From NCBI GenBank assembly GCA_028564705.1, contig JAPXFQ010001965.1, positions 682,001-746,000 on the forward strand: a stretch of 64,000 nt of DNA, in the 5' to 3' direction. Shown one piece after another: positions 32,896 through 45,020 of this stretch. A model generated the notes under the pieces. It saw only the letters and a list, made by a program, of their open reading frames with translations, was not told where the DNA came from and did no database searches. The first letter of the stretch is position 1. Every line of letters begins with the position of its first letter. This DNA is from Apricaphanius iberus. Taxonomy: Eukaryota; Chordata; Actinopteri; Cyprinodontiformes; Aphaniidae. The position numbers were made by a program, and so were the translations under genes.

Positions 32896-32903
32896 ATAAA
32901 TAC

Positions 32904-33489
32904 CATGATAAAAAGATATTGCTTTTGAGAAAGTATGGGTCATCTTTTTAAAAATGTAACATTGCAAATTGTAAGTATCCAAAAGTTTTTAAATGGCTGC
33001 CTCTCTGTAACATTATAAAAAAACAACAACAATAAAACATGGTCATACCATTAAAAAGCCAAAATGCTAGTTACCAATGTTAGTAAAGGATGAAAAACCT
33101 GTGTTGCATTAAAAATGACAAAATAGCACAGTAGGTCCAATGGCCAACCTTGGCTGGATGCTTATTCCCTCCAAAATGTGAAGTGCATGAAGGGATTAGT
33201 TCACTGAAGTGTCCTCTGTTCAGTGACAGTTATTTCCCAATGCATTCCAGCCATTCTAGTTTGCAATTTGTCTGACACCAGAAGTTGCAGGCCACTGCTT
33301 TTTCTGGAGCTTTTGTGTTTTACACTTGGGATGACAAGATACTGACACCAAATGACACCAATTGCAGTGCAGTCATTTTTTCTTTTGTTTAATGCCTTAT
33401 CTTCACGGAGATTAAACCAGGTGTAGTAGCAAAGATATTTAATCGAACAGTTCTCTAATCCAAAAGGAGGTGGCATTTCAGAACTTTGT
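32904..33489. other. Intergenic, no gene recognised
   Basis: Nothing supported. A 105-codon minus frame (33201-33518) runs into the neighbouring repeat and has no recognisable domain. Confidence 0.35.
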
Positions 33490-33700
33490 AAACGATCATG
33501 TTTGAACAGGGGTCCCAAAAGTGGAGCAACCTCACAATGCCGGCTAATTTTTCTCTGTGATTATGAGCTCTCCGGTATTTTTTCTTAGGGGAAAACGTCA
33601 CAGCCCCATTCCTATATTTAACGCTCATGTGCATCTCTGAGATAAAGTAAACAAACATGGTGCCGCACAGTGTTGCAGTCCTAACAAAGCAAATACTGAC
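33490..33700 (-). repeat. Unclassified dispersed repeat, copy 2
   Basis: Read on the minus strand it parallels 44270-44470 almost throughout: CACCATGTTTGTTTACTTTA, then a GCACATGAGCGTTAAATATA-like block, GAGAGCTCATAA, and AGCCGGCATTGTGAGGTTGC. Divergence and small indels indicate an old copy. Confidence 0.65.
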
Positions 33701-33953
33701 CTTATCATGGATCCTAGAATGGGATTTACTGTCCCTCCTCTGTAACTAGTGACAAAAAACGGAAACACAGACACAATTTGCTAATGAATAAAGCTCTTTT
33801 TTTGAACCTAGATTTGTCATGTTTGGCACCAGGTTGATTGCCCATGCACGGTGTTCCTTTCAATGTTTCAATGAGATTGTCACAATGCCACCAAAGGGCC
33901 CAGCTTAGGTACTACAGCAGTTTCAGGCAGTATGTCTGTGTGGACATTTTTAT

Positions 33954-33956
<3 letters not shown>

Positions 33957-34012
<56 letters not shown>
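33957..34012. repeat. (TA)n microsatellite
   Basis: About 28 uninterrupted TA repeats, just outside the left arm of the long inverted repeat. Confidence 0.95.
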
Positions 34013-34013
<1 letters not shown>

Positions 34014-34506
34014 CTTTTTTATGTGGTATTGTTTTTACAGACACTGTTTTTGAAACTTTACCAACAGGAGCTCTGAAGGGTCACAGCTCGCAACTTAAGA
34101 AAAAACATGCAAAAAAAAACAAAAACACAAGCAAATTGAGAAAACATTGTTTATCAATTTGACAACACGTGTGCAGCCTTTAGAAAAACAGGCTGCAAAT
34201 AGACCACAACACAATGGAAGTGTTTCCAGGAGACACTTTAATGTGATGCACACGGGTCCGTCTAGGTTCAGGCAGTTCGTTTTTTTGTTTGAAGCAAAAA
34301 ATGAAAAAGTCTAAAACACACTCATTTGAAGCACTTAAGATCGGTTTGTTGTTGTACTGATAGCAAGTCTGCCTATCAGTGAGGTCTGCTTACGTTGCTA
34401 GGCGATGCTTTTAATAATATTCTGTAGAAGTGGAGGAGACTGGAGGACACCATAAAGCAGCATAAAGTCAAAGACAGGAGACCAGCTGGACCACTTATAT
34501 GGTAAG

Positions 34507-35204
34507 TGTTTTAAAGGAATTTCGTAGATACTAAAACAATAAGAAAGCGATACTTATCCTATCCTATTCCACATAATGCCAAAGAAGTCGCATTTAAAGT
34601 TCTAAATGACATCTACCCATCCAAATACTTTTTGTTTAAACGCTTTAATTAGGACAATAATTCATGCATATTTGCTGAAAGAGACATTGAAATGGTTGAA
34701 CACAATATTTTTGACTGTCATTTTGTTATTGATTTTTGGTTGTCCTTTAGCAGCTGGATATTGACCAAACAAATTCATTTACAGCACTTGAACTGGATGT
34801 CTATCAAAGTTGGTGTACAGCTGAAAAAGAAAACTTGGACTTTTTGGTTAACAATCAAATTATTCTCGGCAAACACTACATTCACAGATGCATATTTCTC
34901 AAAATCAAACCCCTCTTCAACGGTTAGAAGAACGAACTGAACTGTTATAACAAATCTTTATTTTTGATGAATAACAACAATGCTCTAAAACTATATTCTC
35001 TATTTGAACTTCATGGGATCCCCAAATAAGTCTCTCACTTTATTATTTATTATTTTTACTTTCTTAATTTATTTTTCTTCCCTTGCATCCTGTACATCTT
35101 GTTTTTTTTCTTATCATTGCCGTTCTACCCCTTGAATGTGAATTTGTAACACATGCCTTAATTGTTTGTACTGCTTATTTGACAAATAAATGTGAAAAAA
35201 AACC
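34507..35204 (+). mobile_element. Tx1-like LINE 3' end inserted in the left arm
   Basis: 698 bases bounded by an exact 11-bp duplication TATATGGTAAG (34496-34506 and 35205-35215). It ends in AATAAATGTGAAAAAAAA. In shifting frames it reads KEVAFKVLNDIYPSKYFLFK, then NNQIILGKHYIHRCIFLKIK, typical of the C-terminus of Tx1-type LINE ORF2. It is 5'-truncated and frameshifted. The right arm lacks it, so it post-dates the inverted repeat. Confidence 0.8.
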
Positions 35205-37898
35205 TATATGGTAAGCTAATGCTAGGCTGCTGTAGTAGGCTAAAAATAAGATAAAGCCCAAAGTAAAACTGTGTAAATGCTGATGTATTAAAATTTATGA
35301 TGTATGCTGTGTGTGTGTGTTTCAGATGAATGTCCTGTAGAGTCATTGCAGCAGGTGTCGGCTTTTAACCAGCCTCTTTGTGGTATGAGTTTGTCCCTGC
35401 ATTGTCAGAAATTTATATATATATTTTTTTTTAACTCGTAAATCTTTTTTATTTTGATAAATAGTCATGTCGCCACTTAATTCCTGTGGGACAGTATCAG
35501 ATTATTTGCATTCCTTAATTTAAATTATTTGAGGTGCATGCTTTTTAATGCATTATGAGTATAATATTCAAAGTAGTTTCAAAGTAACATCATTACACTA
35601 AATAAAAAAGCAAATTCTGTAAGTATTTTTACACTGATCTAGTCCATTTTTCATTTTTGTCTAGGCAGGAAGAAAATGGTTTCCACCTATCCATACATCT
35701 ATTATCTATACCCAAAGGTCTTACTTAAGCGGACATTTTGAGTATTTATACTTCACTGGAGTGATTATACTGTAGATTGGCTTACTTTTTTACTTCTACT
35801 CCTTTCATTTTCATGCAATTATCTGTACTTTCTGCTCCTTGCATTTTAAAAATAGTCTTGTTACTTCTGTTTCATTTAGTCTTGTTGTTTTATTAAAAAT
35901 AAACACAAAAACTCTATCCAAAAATGCACCAAGATGATAGAGTTTGACTATGGTTTATAATGATTTTAATCATCTATCTTTTTGACAGCCTGGCTCCATT
36001 GCATACTGCTCACACAGGGTTTATGTTAGCTGAATATTTTATGTATTTGTCCCGTTATTTAGTACGGTGGCAGAAAAGTCTGAAGGCGGCTCGTCATTTT
36101 TGAGAGATTAAAATTTACATCCATGACTATTTGATGCAGATGTGCTGACAGTTTACAATTGACGTTTGGAGTACAGGTAACCGAATCAATAATAGCAACA
36201 AGATTCCCTTATAGGCATTTGAGAATCATCTGAGACCGGGAGGCTTTGGAAAATGACTGTCTGGTTAAAGACTCGCTTCATAGAGCCTGAGGACAAAAGA
36301 AGCTCATAATGCCACAGTTTATTTGCTGCTGAAGCGATAGCAGGCTGGATTCAGAGAGACTTTCCCACTTCTGATCAATCATTACTTAAAGTAAATTATA
36401 TATACATAATGTATATGTAGTTCTAGATATTTTTTAATTAATTATTTCATAGCAGTAAAAAATTATATTTCTGTTGTAATGAGGTAAGTAAATTAAAAAA
36501 TAAAGCAAATTATTTTAAAAAACTGTGTGAAGGACACCTGATGACTGATGACTTAAAAATGTTGATTTATTTAGTGTTGCTGACCTATAGCTATGAACCA
36601 CTTCATAGTCTAGCCAGGACATTAATTCTGATGGACACATGCAGCTAAAATATGGGGCCTATGGTATCCTTAATATTTCAATATAAGGATTGTTATTATT
36701 ATATAACATAGTCATTATGGCCTTTAGTAAAAACGTGTTTTTTGGGGAGGTGAGGTATGTAGTATCCATACTTCTACTTGAGTATTGTATGTGAACACTT
36801 TTGTTAATACTATCTTACAGGGTTGGTATCTCAAGCAGTCATCAGACGAGAGGCGGGTACACACTGGACACAGCGCAGAGAGACTCCAAAGACAACTAAT
36901 AATTAATCAATGAGCTGGGAGCAGCAGAAGAACAGAAGCAGGCCCATCAACACGTTCATCTGATGCAAGGGAGCAGGAAGCTGGTTTACAAAGGCAGATT
37001 ACACAGAATGTTGCCTTCAATCAAACATTCCTTGGGATGGTTGGAGAGATTCCACAGGCCATGACCCACTGAAACAGCGTTTTTAACTTTTTCTATTCCT
37101 GTGCAATAAAATGTGTAGGCTAAATTATTTGTTTGCTTTGCGATTTGTAATTTGTAAAAATGTCTTCCTAATGATCACGGCTCATCACTGAAACATTCAT
37201 CCATCCATCCATCCATTTTCTGTGTTTGCTGAGTAGCCTACTATGATTCAACAAACCATGTTAAAGTTAAACCAAGTACATTCAAATCTAAAGCAGTTGC
37301 TGAAGCTACTTTACTTTGATGAAAGCGTTAAGTTACTCATAACTCAAATATTTAACAAGATTATTTTTCTTGTTATTTGAACATACACACTGTTGTAGTG
37401 CTTTATCTGGACACAAACGAGAAGACATTTTAAAACCAGGTCACATGTTTATTTACATCATTGTTAACATCCATAATGTGTTCATTAGGTTCACCCCATG
37501 AGTTCTCATAAGTTTGGTGCAGAGCAGCCCAACACGTCCATAGACTTTCATTAGCTGGATACCACAGTCATAAGTTTTCATTTAAGGAATAAAAAAGTCA
37601 TGACTTTTCAGAAGACAGCACCATTTTCCCTTCAGTCTGCCCAAATCAATTTCTGACAATGCAGGCACAAGCTCATACCACATAGAGGCTGATTAAAAGC
37701 CGACACCTGCTGCGATGACTTTACAGGACATTTATTTGAAACACACACACACAGCATACATATGACTAAACTTTAATACTTCAGCATTTACACAGTTTTA
37801 GGTTGGGCTTTATCTTATTTTTAGCCTACTACAGCAGCCTAGCATTAGCTTACCATATAAGTGGTCCAGTTGGTCTGCTGTCTTTGACTTCATGCTGC

Positions 37899-37954
37899 TA
37901 ACTGAATTTCCCCTCGTGGGACAATAAAGGATTATTCAATTCAATTCAATTCAA
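37899..37954 (+). mobile_element. 56-bp LINE 3' tail inserted in the right arm
   Basis: TAACTGAATTTCCCCTCGTG then GGACAATAAAGG and ATTCA repeats: a severely 5'-truncated LINE consisting of little more than its tail. It interrupts sequence that is continuous in the left arm (34440-34475). Confidence 0.7.
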
Positions 37955-38498
37955 TTTATGGTGTCCTCCACATCCACAGAATATTATTAAATGCAAACTT
38001 GCAAACTATCAGTACAATAACACACCGATCTCAAACGCTTCAAACAAGTGTGAAGGACCAGTGTACATCACATTTAAGTGTCCCCTGGAAACACTTCCGT
38101 TGTGTTGTGGTCTATTTACAGCCCGTCTTTCTAAAGGCTGCACACGTGTTATCAAATTGATGAAAATGTTTTCTCAATTTGCTTGTGTTTTGTCTTTTTG
38201 CATGTGTTTTCTTAAGTTGCTTGCTGTAACCCTTCAGGGCCACCGTTAATACCAGTTTTTTTGTGTTTTTCTTTGCTACCCACAGATGAGGCTTGCTGCC
38301 TCTCACAAATTAATCTCCCCATTAGTTGTTAGGTGATAAGTCACTCACTTGTCGCAGTATGTTTTTGACAGTGCGAGTTGAGTTAGTTTGCCACAGCACG
38401 TACATTAACATAAGTATGTGCTGTCACTAATATTTGTATTTTAAATTTTGTTTAACTTTTGACCTCAATCAATACATTTAGGGGTTTTTGACAAATAA

Positions 38499-38660
38499 AA
38501 TGGGCTGTACAGTCACACAGTTGGTAGCACTGTTGCCTTGCAGTAAGAATGTTGTGGGTTCAATTCCCAGCCTGGGGTCTTTCTGCAGAGAGTTTCTATG
38601 TTCTCCTTGTGCACTTATGGGTTCCCTATGGGCAGTCTGGCTTCCTCACACGGTTAAAAA
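38499..38660 (+). mobile_element. tRNA-headed SINE, truncated copy
   Basis: TTGGTAGCACTGTTGCCTTG and GGGTTCAATTCCCAG give boxes A and B. The body TTTCTATGTTCTCCTTGTGC and GGCTTCCTCACACGG follows, then the copy stops. Same family as 46262-46597. Fragments of the 3' half of the same family appear at about 38950-39000 and 39140-39190. Confidence 0.65.
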
Positions 38661-38724
38661 AAAGAGAGTTTTAGATGAATGGTCTTTTTAAATTACATTT
38701 AGGAGTGTATGCATTAGCGCTGGG

Positions 38725-38830
38725 CGGTATGGAAAAATTTTCACAGTATTTAAAAAAAATATATCGGTATAACGGAATTTAACAGTATTTTTTTCCATAC
38801 AAGACCGTTCATATCCACATTATCTCATAA
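38725..38830. mobile_element. hAT-like MITE terminus
   Basis: GCGCTGGGCGGTATGG followed by AT-rich sequence and TATATCGGTATAACGG, like the ends of abundant fish MITEs that begin GGGCTGGGCGGTATACC. The opposite end is not resolved. Confidence 0.4.
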
Positions 38831-39924
38831 GAATGAATAATATAAAAATGAGTTTTAAATAGCCTATTTTACTGTCATATGGACTGCATCAGGTGGCTTT
38901 TTTCCAGACACAGGTGAATGATATGAAAATATTTAAAATTATTATGCTACACTCCGACCCACTAAGGATAAGCGTTATAGATAATAGATGGATGGATTAC
39001 TATGAAACATGCCAGCATGAATGCCACAATATTTGCCATGTGGCATTCAAAAGACACTGAGGGGTTGCAAAATGATCCTAATGTGTGTCCTAATGGTGTG
39101 TCTTTTAAAAAATGCCATAAATTGGCATTAGGTCCTGCATGATTGTTTGTCGTGTTTGTATCTGTGTTGGCCTGTCTATAATGTACACTGACCACTGAAC
39201 ATTGGCACCAACTCCCCCCATGACACTTTAAAAAAAGTGCACTTTTAAAGAATGGGGAGCTTAAGAAAAGCTGAATAAAAAAATATGATGCTGCTCTGAT
39301 TCAACATGGATGAATAATTTTACTGCTGAGACTTCTAGTCAGACTTAAATCTGTATGCACTCTGAGGCCAGACTGCAGCACTCATAATCATGTTTAGGGT
39401 TTTACAAAATGCCCAAGATGAAAGCTACAAGGCAGCACTGCTGCTGTACAGATAATGGCTTTTCCTCAAATGAATTGGCCTCCACAGCATCTAAAAAGCA
39501 TGTTGCTTGTAATCAGAGAGATTCCATAAAGGAGAAGACTATGGGGACCTGTGACAAAATATCTTTTAAAAAAATAAATAAAAAAATTTGAGCTAAATTA
39601 AAAAATAATATGATTTATTAACAAGTTCATCTAAAATAAGCTGTATTAGAAGAAAATACCAGGATGGTACATAGACATAATATTTAGTTCGATCTTTAGT
39701 AAAATGTAGAACATATAGAATATATAAGTTTATAAACCCATACGTTTAGAATTAGAACACAAGTCTCTGAGCAGTTCAGAGTTGAATTTCAGTAATTTAT
39801 TTTAAACCAGTCACCAATAAAATTCCTTCCAAACCAGTAAAGTTCAGATCAGAGTTTTACCAACTTATCTAATTGATTTAGGTCCGAACTGTAAAATCCA
39901 TCCATCCATCCATCCATCCATATT

Positions 39925-40235
39925 TTAACTGATTTAACAGGTCTAAGAAGGAAAGCTAGACATCTCTCTTACTTGTGACTCTTTCCAGCCCTGCATTGGG
40001 GATCCTGAAACGTCAGGCCTGAGGCAATGTATGTTTCCTTTAGAAAGTGCTGAGTTTTCGCAGGTTGTTCTCCCTGTGGTATGTTCTCAGAATATCTCCT
40101 AATAAAGTTGTCCGGGAGGAATCCTGATCAGTAGACCAAATCCCCTTAGCTGTAGAGCTCCACTCAGACTACAGGCTTCAGTATTTGAGCTTTAAGGCAG
40201 AGCCTGACCACCTTACAAAGGAGCCTAATTTCATC
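39925..40235 (-). mobile_element. LINE C-terminal coding fragment
   Basis: The minus strand parallels the fish LINE segment that encodes RMPPGRLPGEV-like and WERLGIP-like residues. Aligned landmarks on the plus strand: ACTCTTTCCAGCCC, GGGGATCCTGAAACGTCAGGC, GGGAGGAATCCTGATCAGTA and AAGGCAGAGCCTGACCACC. Heavily diverged, with no frame left. An ATCC repeat (39896-39922) abuts it. Confidence 0.55.
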
Positions 40236-40243
40236 TTGCATTT

Positions 40244-40246
<3 letters not shown>

Positions 40247-40285
<39 letters not shown>
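40247..40285. repeat. (TA)n microsatellite
   Basis: About 19 TA repeats directly beside the LINE fragment. Confidence 0.9.
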
Positions 40286-40287
<2 letters not shown>

Positions 40288-40289
40288 TC

Positions 40290-42109
40290 TTGATTCAAAT
40301 GTAATGGCTTATAGATTAGTGCTGGAATGCATGTGAACAGATAAACTGATTTCCTTCAATCAGTTACCCATGACAGTTATTCACCTTTCATTTTATTCTA
40401 TCGTAATGTGCGAACATGTTCATGCAGGACCCCCAACAAAACAATGCAAAGGACATGTTTAACCTTTAGAAACGAGGGCCTTTTTCCAAACCCCCAATCA
40501 GCATTTAAAAAAAATTTTACACCCACAAATAGTATGACATTGAACATACAGATAGGACTGATGTTTTTTTTTTGCTTGTTTTTTTTTTTCCAATTCATTC
40601 TTTGTTCAGTTTTACATCACATACATCTCTCTTAAAAATCATTACCAAACTATGTTGTCATATTAGTAATGGGCAACTATCCATATCAGAAACTCCTTCC
40701 CAATCATGTTATTATAATATCTCTAAACGCATAATTTTATTAACCTTTGTGGCGGTGAAGCTCTTTTTTCCCCGCTTAGAATTCACTTCAAGCTGGTTCT
40801 TTACATTTTCATTTGTGTTGTCTGTCTTACAGGTAGCAACATAATGATGAAGCTGCATGTTGAGAACTGTGCTTGCTTTGCCTTTGTTGTTTATTCTACA
40901 TTCGGTGAATCTGCCCATGTTTCTTCTTTTCAAAATGAGTTTAAATAGCTTAGAGAATGTTTTTGAGATGACTTTCATGACCAAATGCTTCGAGGTGGAT
41001 CATTTGTGAGGTTACATGCTGATGAGGAAGCTCTCCGGCCATGCAGAGGGTTATGCAACCTCACAATACCAATAAAAATGTGAATTGTAAAACCTGAGAG
41101 TATGGAGAAAATATATTCAAACATTAATAAGATTACTTTGCTAAAAAGGATTACTGGGGGTCTCACAACAGGAAATAAACTATAGAGTCAGAGAACACAA
41201 TAACAGCAAACGGGGAGAAAAAGAAATGTGTCTCTCTAGGCTGAAAATGCTGAGATTTCCTATAGTGGTCTAACCAAGGTACAACTGCAGCTACAATAAA
41301 AATATTTTAATAAAACACATGCCTTTTTTTTCTTACTCTACAAATATTAAACCAGGCTTAAATGTTCCTGTTTTAGGTCTGTTAGGATAAAAAAAATCAA
41401 GTTGATAAAAACCAGAAAAATGAGACCAGCAAAGTCTATAAATAATTTAGGAAACGCCAGATGATGATCATCACTTTGTAAGGATCCAATACCTTAAATC
41501 AACATACTTGAGTTCAGTGTAGCACAACTATGGACATATTTTAAAGCCACATATCTTTCTTCCAGAAGGCCATAAACACAAAGAAATCAAGTTCGGAAGT
41601 GTGAAATTCAATTAGTCTGAATCATGCTTGGTTCCATTTCCAAATGCCTGAAGATGTCATGTTCAGACAATTACCTGTAAGTAAAAACAGCATGGGCATG
41701 CCCAGGAATCATTCTGTTAAGGAAAGAGAATGTTATTATGTCCCAGAGATGATTGTGTTGTGCTGTTTAAAAAAAAGAATCCTAGAACATAAGGTAAGTA
41801 AACTGTGTAGATGCTGGCTAAAGCTGATGAGAGCGGGTTATTATCTAGAATGAAAGGAGTTATTTGCCAACATGGGCTGAAAGGCCACTCAGGGAGAAAA
41901 TATCCATTACTTTAAATTAAACACAAATACCCAAATTACAATTTTGCGAAAGATTCTAAATTTGGAGAAATGCCATATTCTGATAAAATGTTTAGTCATA
42001 CTGACTATAACATTTGCAGGAGAAAGATGGACATTTGCAAGCCTGAAGCCACTGAAGTTTGGGTATGTTAGCATCAGTTATTTTTTTATTTTTTTTATTC
42101 TATTTTAGT
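40290..42109. other. Intergenic, no gene recognised
   Basis: AT-rich non-coding sequence; overlapping frames at 40398-40844 on both strands have no domain or splice context. Confidence 0.4.
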
Positions 42110-42475
42110 AAAGCAGCATTTAGAGACATCTCAATACATCAGCCAGGACGTTAAAGCTTGAAAACCAGTGGGTCCTTTCAAAGGATAATGAATCCAAGCT
42201 TTCAGCCAAATGTGTTACAAAGTGGCTTAAGGACAGCAAAGTCAGGATGTTGGAGTGGCCATCACAAAGCCCATTGAAAATTTGTGAGCAGAGCTGAAAA
42301 GGCGTGAGCGAAAAAGATGGCTTACACGCTTAATTCGGTTACATCAATACTGTCAGGAATGGGTAGGAATACACAACCTGTTATTGGAAGCTTGAGGGGG
42401 GACACCCTAAAGGTTTTAACCAAGTCTTACAGTTTAAAGGCAAATCTTCAAGATACAAAAAAAAAAAAATCCTGG
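42110..42475 (+). pseudogene. Tc1-like transposase fragment (catalytic core to C-terminus)
   Basis: Across frames it reads FQRIMNPSFQPNVLQSGL (from NDNDPKHxAK-type sequence), then LEWPSQSP-like and IENLWAELKRR-like sequence around 42260-42305, then a GRNTQPVIGSL-type C-terminus. This is the DDE region of a third Tc1 subfamily. Deletions and stops make it inactive, and the terminal repeats are not visible. Confidence 0.7.
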
Positions 42476-42833
42476 TAGGAGGCAAAAAAAACATTATTTA
42501 CATTTGTTTTGATTTGATAGACAATGTCAGACGAATGTATTTCTTTTAGTTTATGTAAATGTATAGCATTCCATGCACTTTTAAACCATGCTTGAGACCA
42601 GTCAAATGATGAAGAAATTCCACCTTCTAATCTTCATCTCCTCTTAACATTGATTTTTTTCTCTGGATTTGATTTGTTTATTCACTTGTTGCTTTGTTCC
42701 TTAGATTTAGCCAATTTTGGTTTTCTCCAGTTCAGTTGTCCGTCAATCCTCTCCTCTTTGAGTTCTTTGTGTGTTTATTTAGGTTTAAATTATATTCTTG
42801 TTCATTCTGTGTATTTTCTTGGATTAGTATTTG

Positions 42834-43849
42834 CAGGTAAAACTAAACATATATATAGAATATTATGCTAAAGTTTATTTAATTCAGTAATTCTACTTAA
42901 AATTTAACATCAATATATGATATAGACTCATTACATGCAACATGAGATATTTCAAGCCTTTATTTGTTATAGATTTGCTGATTATGGCTTCCAGCTAATG
43001 AAAACCCCAAATTCAAAATATCAGAAAATAAGACTATAATGAAAATATTCAAAATTTTAGATTAAGAATTTCACCTTCTAATCAACTAATTAATCCAAAA
43101 CTTCTGTGAAGGGTTCCCCAGCCTTTTGGTCTCTCGGTCTGGTTCAACAGGAATCACAGTCATGGGAAAGAGTGTGGACTAACAGTTGTGCATAAAACCT
43201 TCATTAAAATCTTCCATGAGGAGGGAAAGTCTCAAAAGGCAATTGCAGAAGAAGTTGGATTTTCCCAAACTTCCGTATGAAATCACATTAATAGAAAATC
43301 CTGAGGTAGGAAAATAATTTAGGAAAAAATAGGTGCAAAAACAGAGGGGCTGACCGCAGCCTGTAGAGGACTGTCAGGAAACGGCCATCCAAACTCACCT
43401 GACCTGAACTATTGATAATATATGGGGGATTGCCAAGAAAAGATGGGACAACAGGCGTAACAATGCAGAAGAGCTGAAGGCGGCTATTTAAGCATCCTGG
43501 TTTTCGGTAACACCTCAGCAGGGCCACAGGGTGTTAGCATCCATGCCACACCACAGTGAGATTTATTCTAAAGGGGCCCAAACCAAATCGTGACATATGC
43601 ATAATGATACTTTTCAGACATCCATTTCTCTTGTTTCAAGGATTTCATGTAATATTTTAATTTTCTGAGATTTTGAATTTGGGTTTTTCATAAGCTGTGA
43701 ACTATAATCATTAAAATTATAACAAATGCTTAAAATATCTCGCTTTGCATGTAATGACTTCATTCCATGCATTAGTTTTATCTTTTACGTTGAATAACTG
43801 AAATCAATCAACTTTAACACAATATTCAAATTTCTTTGAATTTCACCTG
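42834..43849 (+). mobile_element. Tc1-like element with long terminal inverted repeats (about 1.0 kb)
   Basis: Left end CAGGTAAAAC and right end GAATTTCACCTG followed by TA. The ends extend inward as 150-200 bp inverted repeats, for example CATGAGATATTTCAAGCCTT at left and AAATATCTCGCTTTGCATG at right, and CCCCAAATTCAAAATATCAG at left versus TGAGATTTTGAATTTGGGTT at right. Inside, around 43395-43560, is a decayed transposase C-terminus on the plus strand (PDLN, AELKAAI-like, TPQQG-like). The middle of the transposase is deleted. Confidence 0.75.
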
Positions 43850-43929
43850 TATTTTTTTTGCTCTCATTCAGAAATTTTCGATCCTTTTCTAAGTTTTTTC
43901 ATATGGAATACAGTAATCATCTTTAACAA

Positions 43930-44540
43930 GGGCCCTGTTTACACAGAGACAAAACAGGTATAGTTTCAAAAGCTTAATGTAAAAATGGCGCTATAACAAT
44001 AATAATATAATAAACCTTTGACTACACAAATTCACACAAACTATATCAAGATGCTGTAATACATATGCTGAGCCCACTGGTGGCGCTGCAAAACTGCCAG
44101 AGAACACTGAGCATGTTCAGTTGACCCGGTGGCAAACACGACAAATCCAGCTTTATGTGACAGCTTTTTTCAAAAGCATGTGGCGTCTTTGGTTCTCAGG
44201 ATGTCTTTTTTTGCTGCTGGTGACAGAAGAGGGACAGTAGATCATATCCTAGGATTAATGATAAGTTCGAAATTTGCTTTATTAGGACCGCAACATAATT
44301 TGGTGCCATGTTTGTTTACTTTATCACAGAGTTGCACCTGCACATTAAATATAGGAACAGGGTGGCAATGCCAATACTCTGAAAAAACGCTGGAGAGTTC
44401 ATAAACGTGGAGACAACTGAGCCGGCGTTGTGAGATTCCTCCGTTTTGTGACCCGGTTTCAGACACGATAGTTTACGGTGTCCTGAAACGCGGACTCCTT
44501 GTGGTGCTTTAGCGATTTCTGAAAAAGATAATACAAAAAT
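43930..44540 (+). repeat. Unclassified dispersed repeat, copy 3 (longest)
   Basis: Begins near GGGCCCTGTTTACACAGAGA and runs to about CAGACACGATAGTTTACGG. The part at 44240-44490 matches the minus-strand copies at 33490-33700 and 28925-29040. Frames on both strands (44129-44404, 44242-44466, 44316-44582) have no domain. It resembles non-autonomous DNA transposons but I could not define its ends. Confidence 0.55.
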
Positions 44541-44659
44541 ACGTTTTCTATTTATGAGTAAATTTATTATCCAGCAAAACAAAAACAGTAATCAATTCTT
44601 TTTTGTGCTCTATGAAAGAGCAACATTTCTTCATCTTTAGCTTTAACAGTGAGGCAAAG

Positions 44660-45020
44660 ACTTACAATGGGGCTTAATAACCTACATGAAATGACAAACA
44701 GAACAGATGCAACCCTTCATTGGTCAAGCATGCTGCTTGACTAAAGGATAAAAATACAAGTCTCCAATCGATCCTCATAGAGAAACTCTTTTCACTTTGC
44801 TCTTTTTGGGTAGATCAGGGTGTTAGGTCATCTTCACAAAGAGTGTCCCTGGAGCTGGTGGCGAGTCTGCGGGGAATCGCTGACTTGCTCAAGGACAGGA
44901 CTAAAGCTGCTTGCTCATTACAAGTGCTTGTCTTTTGCGGGTTTCGACTAAAAATCTTTTGAAAAATTTTGCTTAGAATATTTTCAAAATAAACTTGTAA
45001 CACAGAACCTGCTCCTAGGC
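44660..45020 (+). repeat. Possible solo LTR
   Basis: CATTGGTC (CCAAT-like, about 44719), GGATAAAAATAC (TATA-like, about 44744) and AATAAA (about 44985) occur in the order and spacing of a retroviral U3-R-U5. There are no coding sequences beside it and I found no target duplication or TG...CA ends. Speculative. Confidence 0.2.

Larger units (their letters stand above)
34053..38258. mobile_element. Long inverted repeat, about 4.2 kb, probable DNA transposon or fold-back
   Basis: The left arm (34053-34496 plus 35205-35415) is the reverse complement, with indels, of the right arm (37655-38258). Landmarks: CAACTTAAGAAAAAACATGC at left and GCATGTGTTTTCTTAAGTTG at right; GACCACAACACAATGGAAGT at left and ACTTCCGTTGTGTTGTGGTC at right; GGTAAGCTAATGCTAGGCTG at left and CAGCCTAGCATTAGCTTACC at right. 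The core (about 35416-37654) has no open reading frame of note. It contains segments resembling other fish repeats, such as TTTACTTCTACTCC near 35790 and a tail-like GACGAGAGGCGGGTACAC near 36845. Both arms were later hit by LINE insertions. Confidence 0.8.

Noticed and set aside
44129..44582. Three overlapping frames of 74-91 codons
   Set aside because: They lie in a dispersed non-coding repeat whose other copies do not keep the frames.
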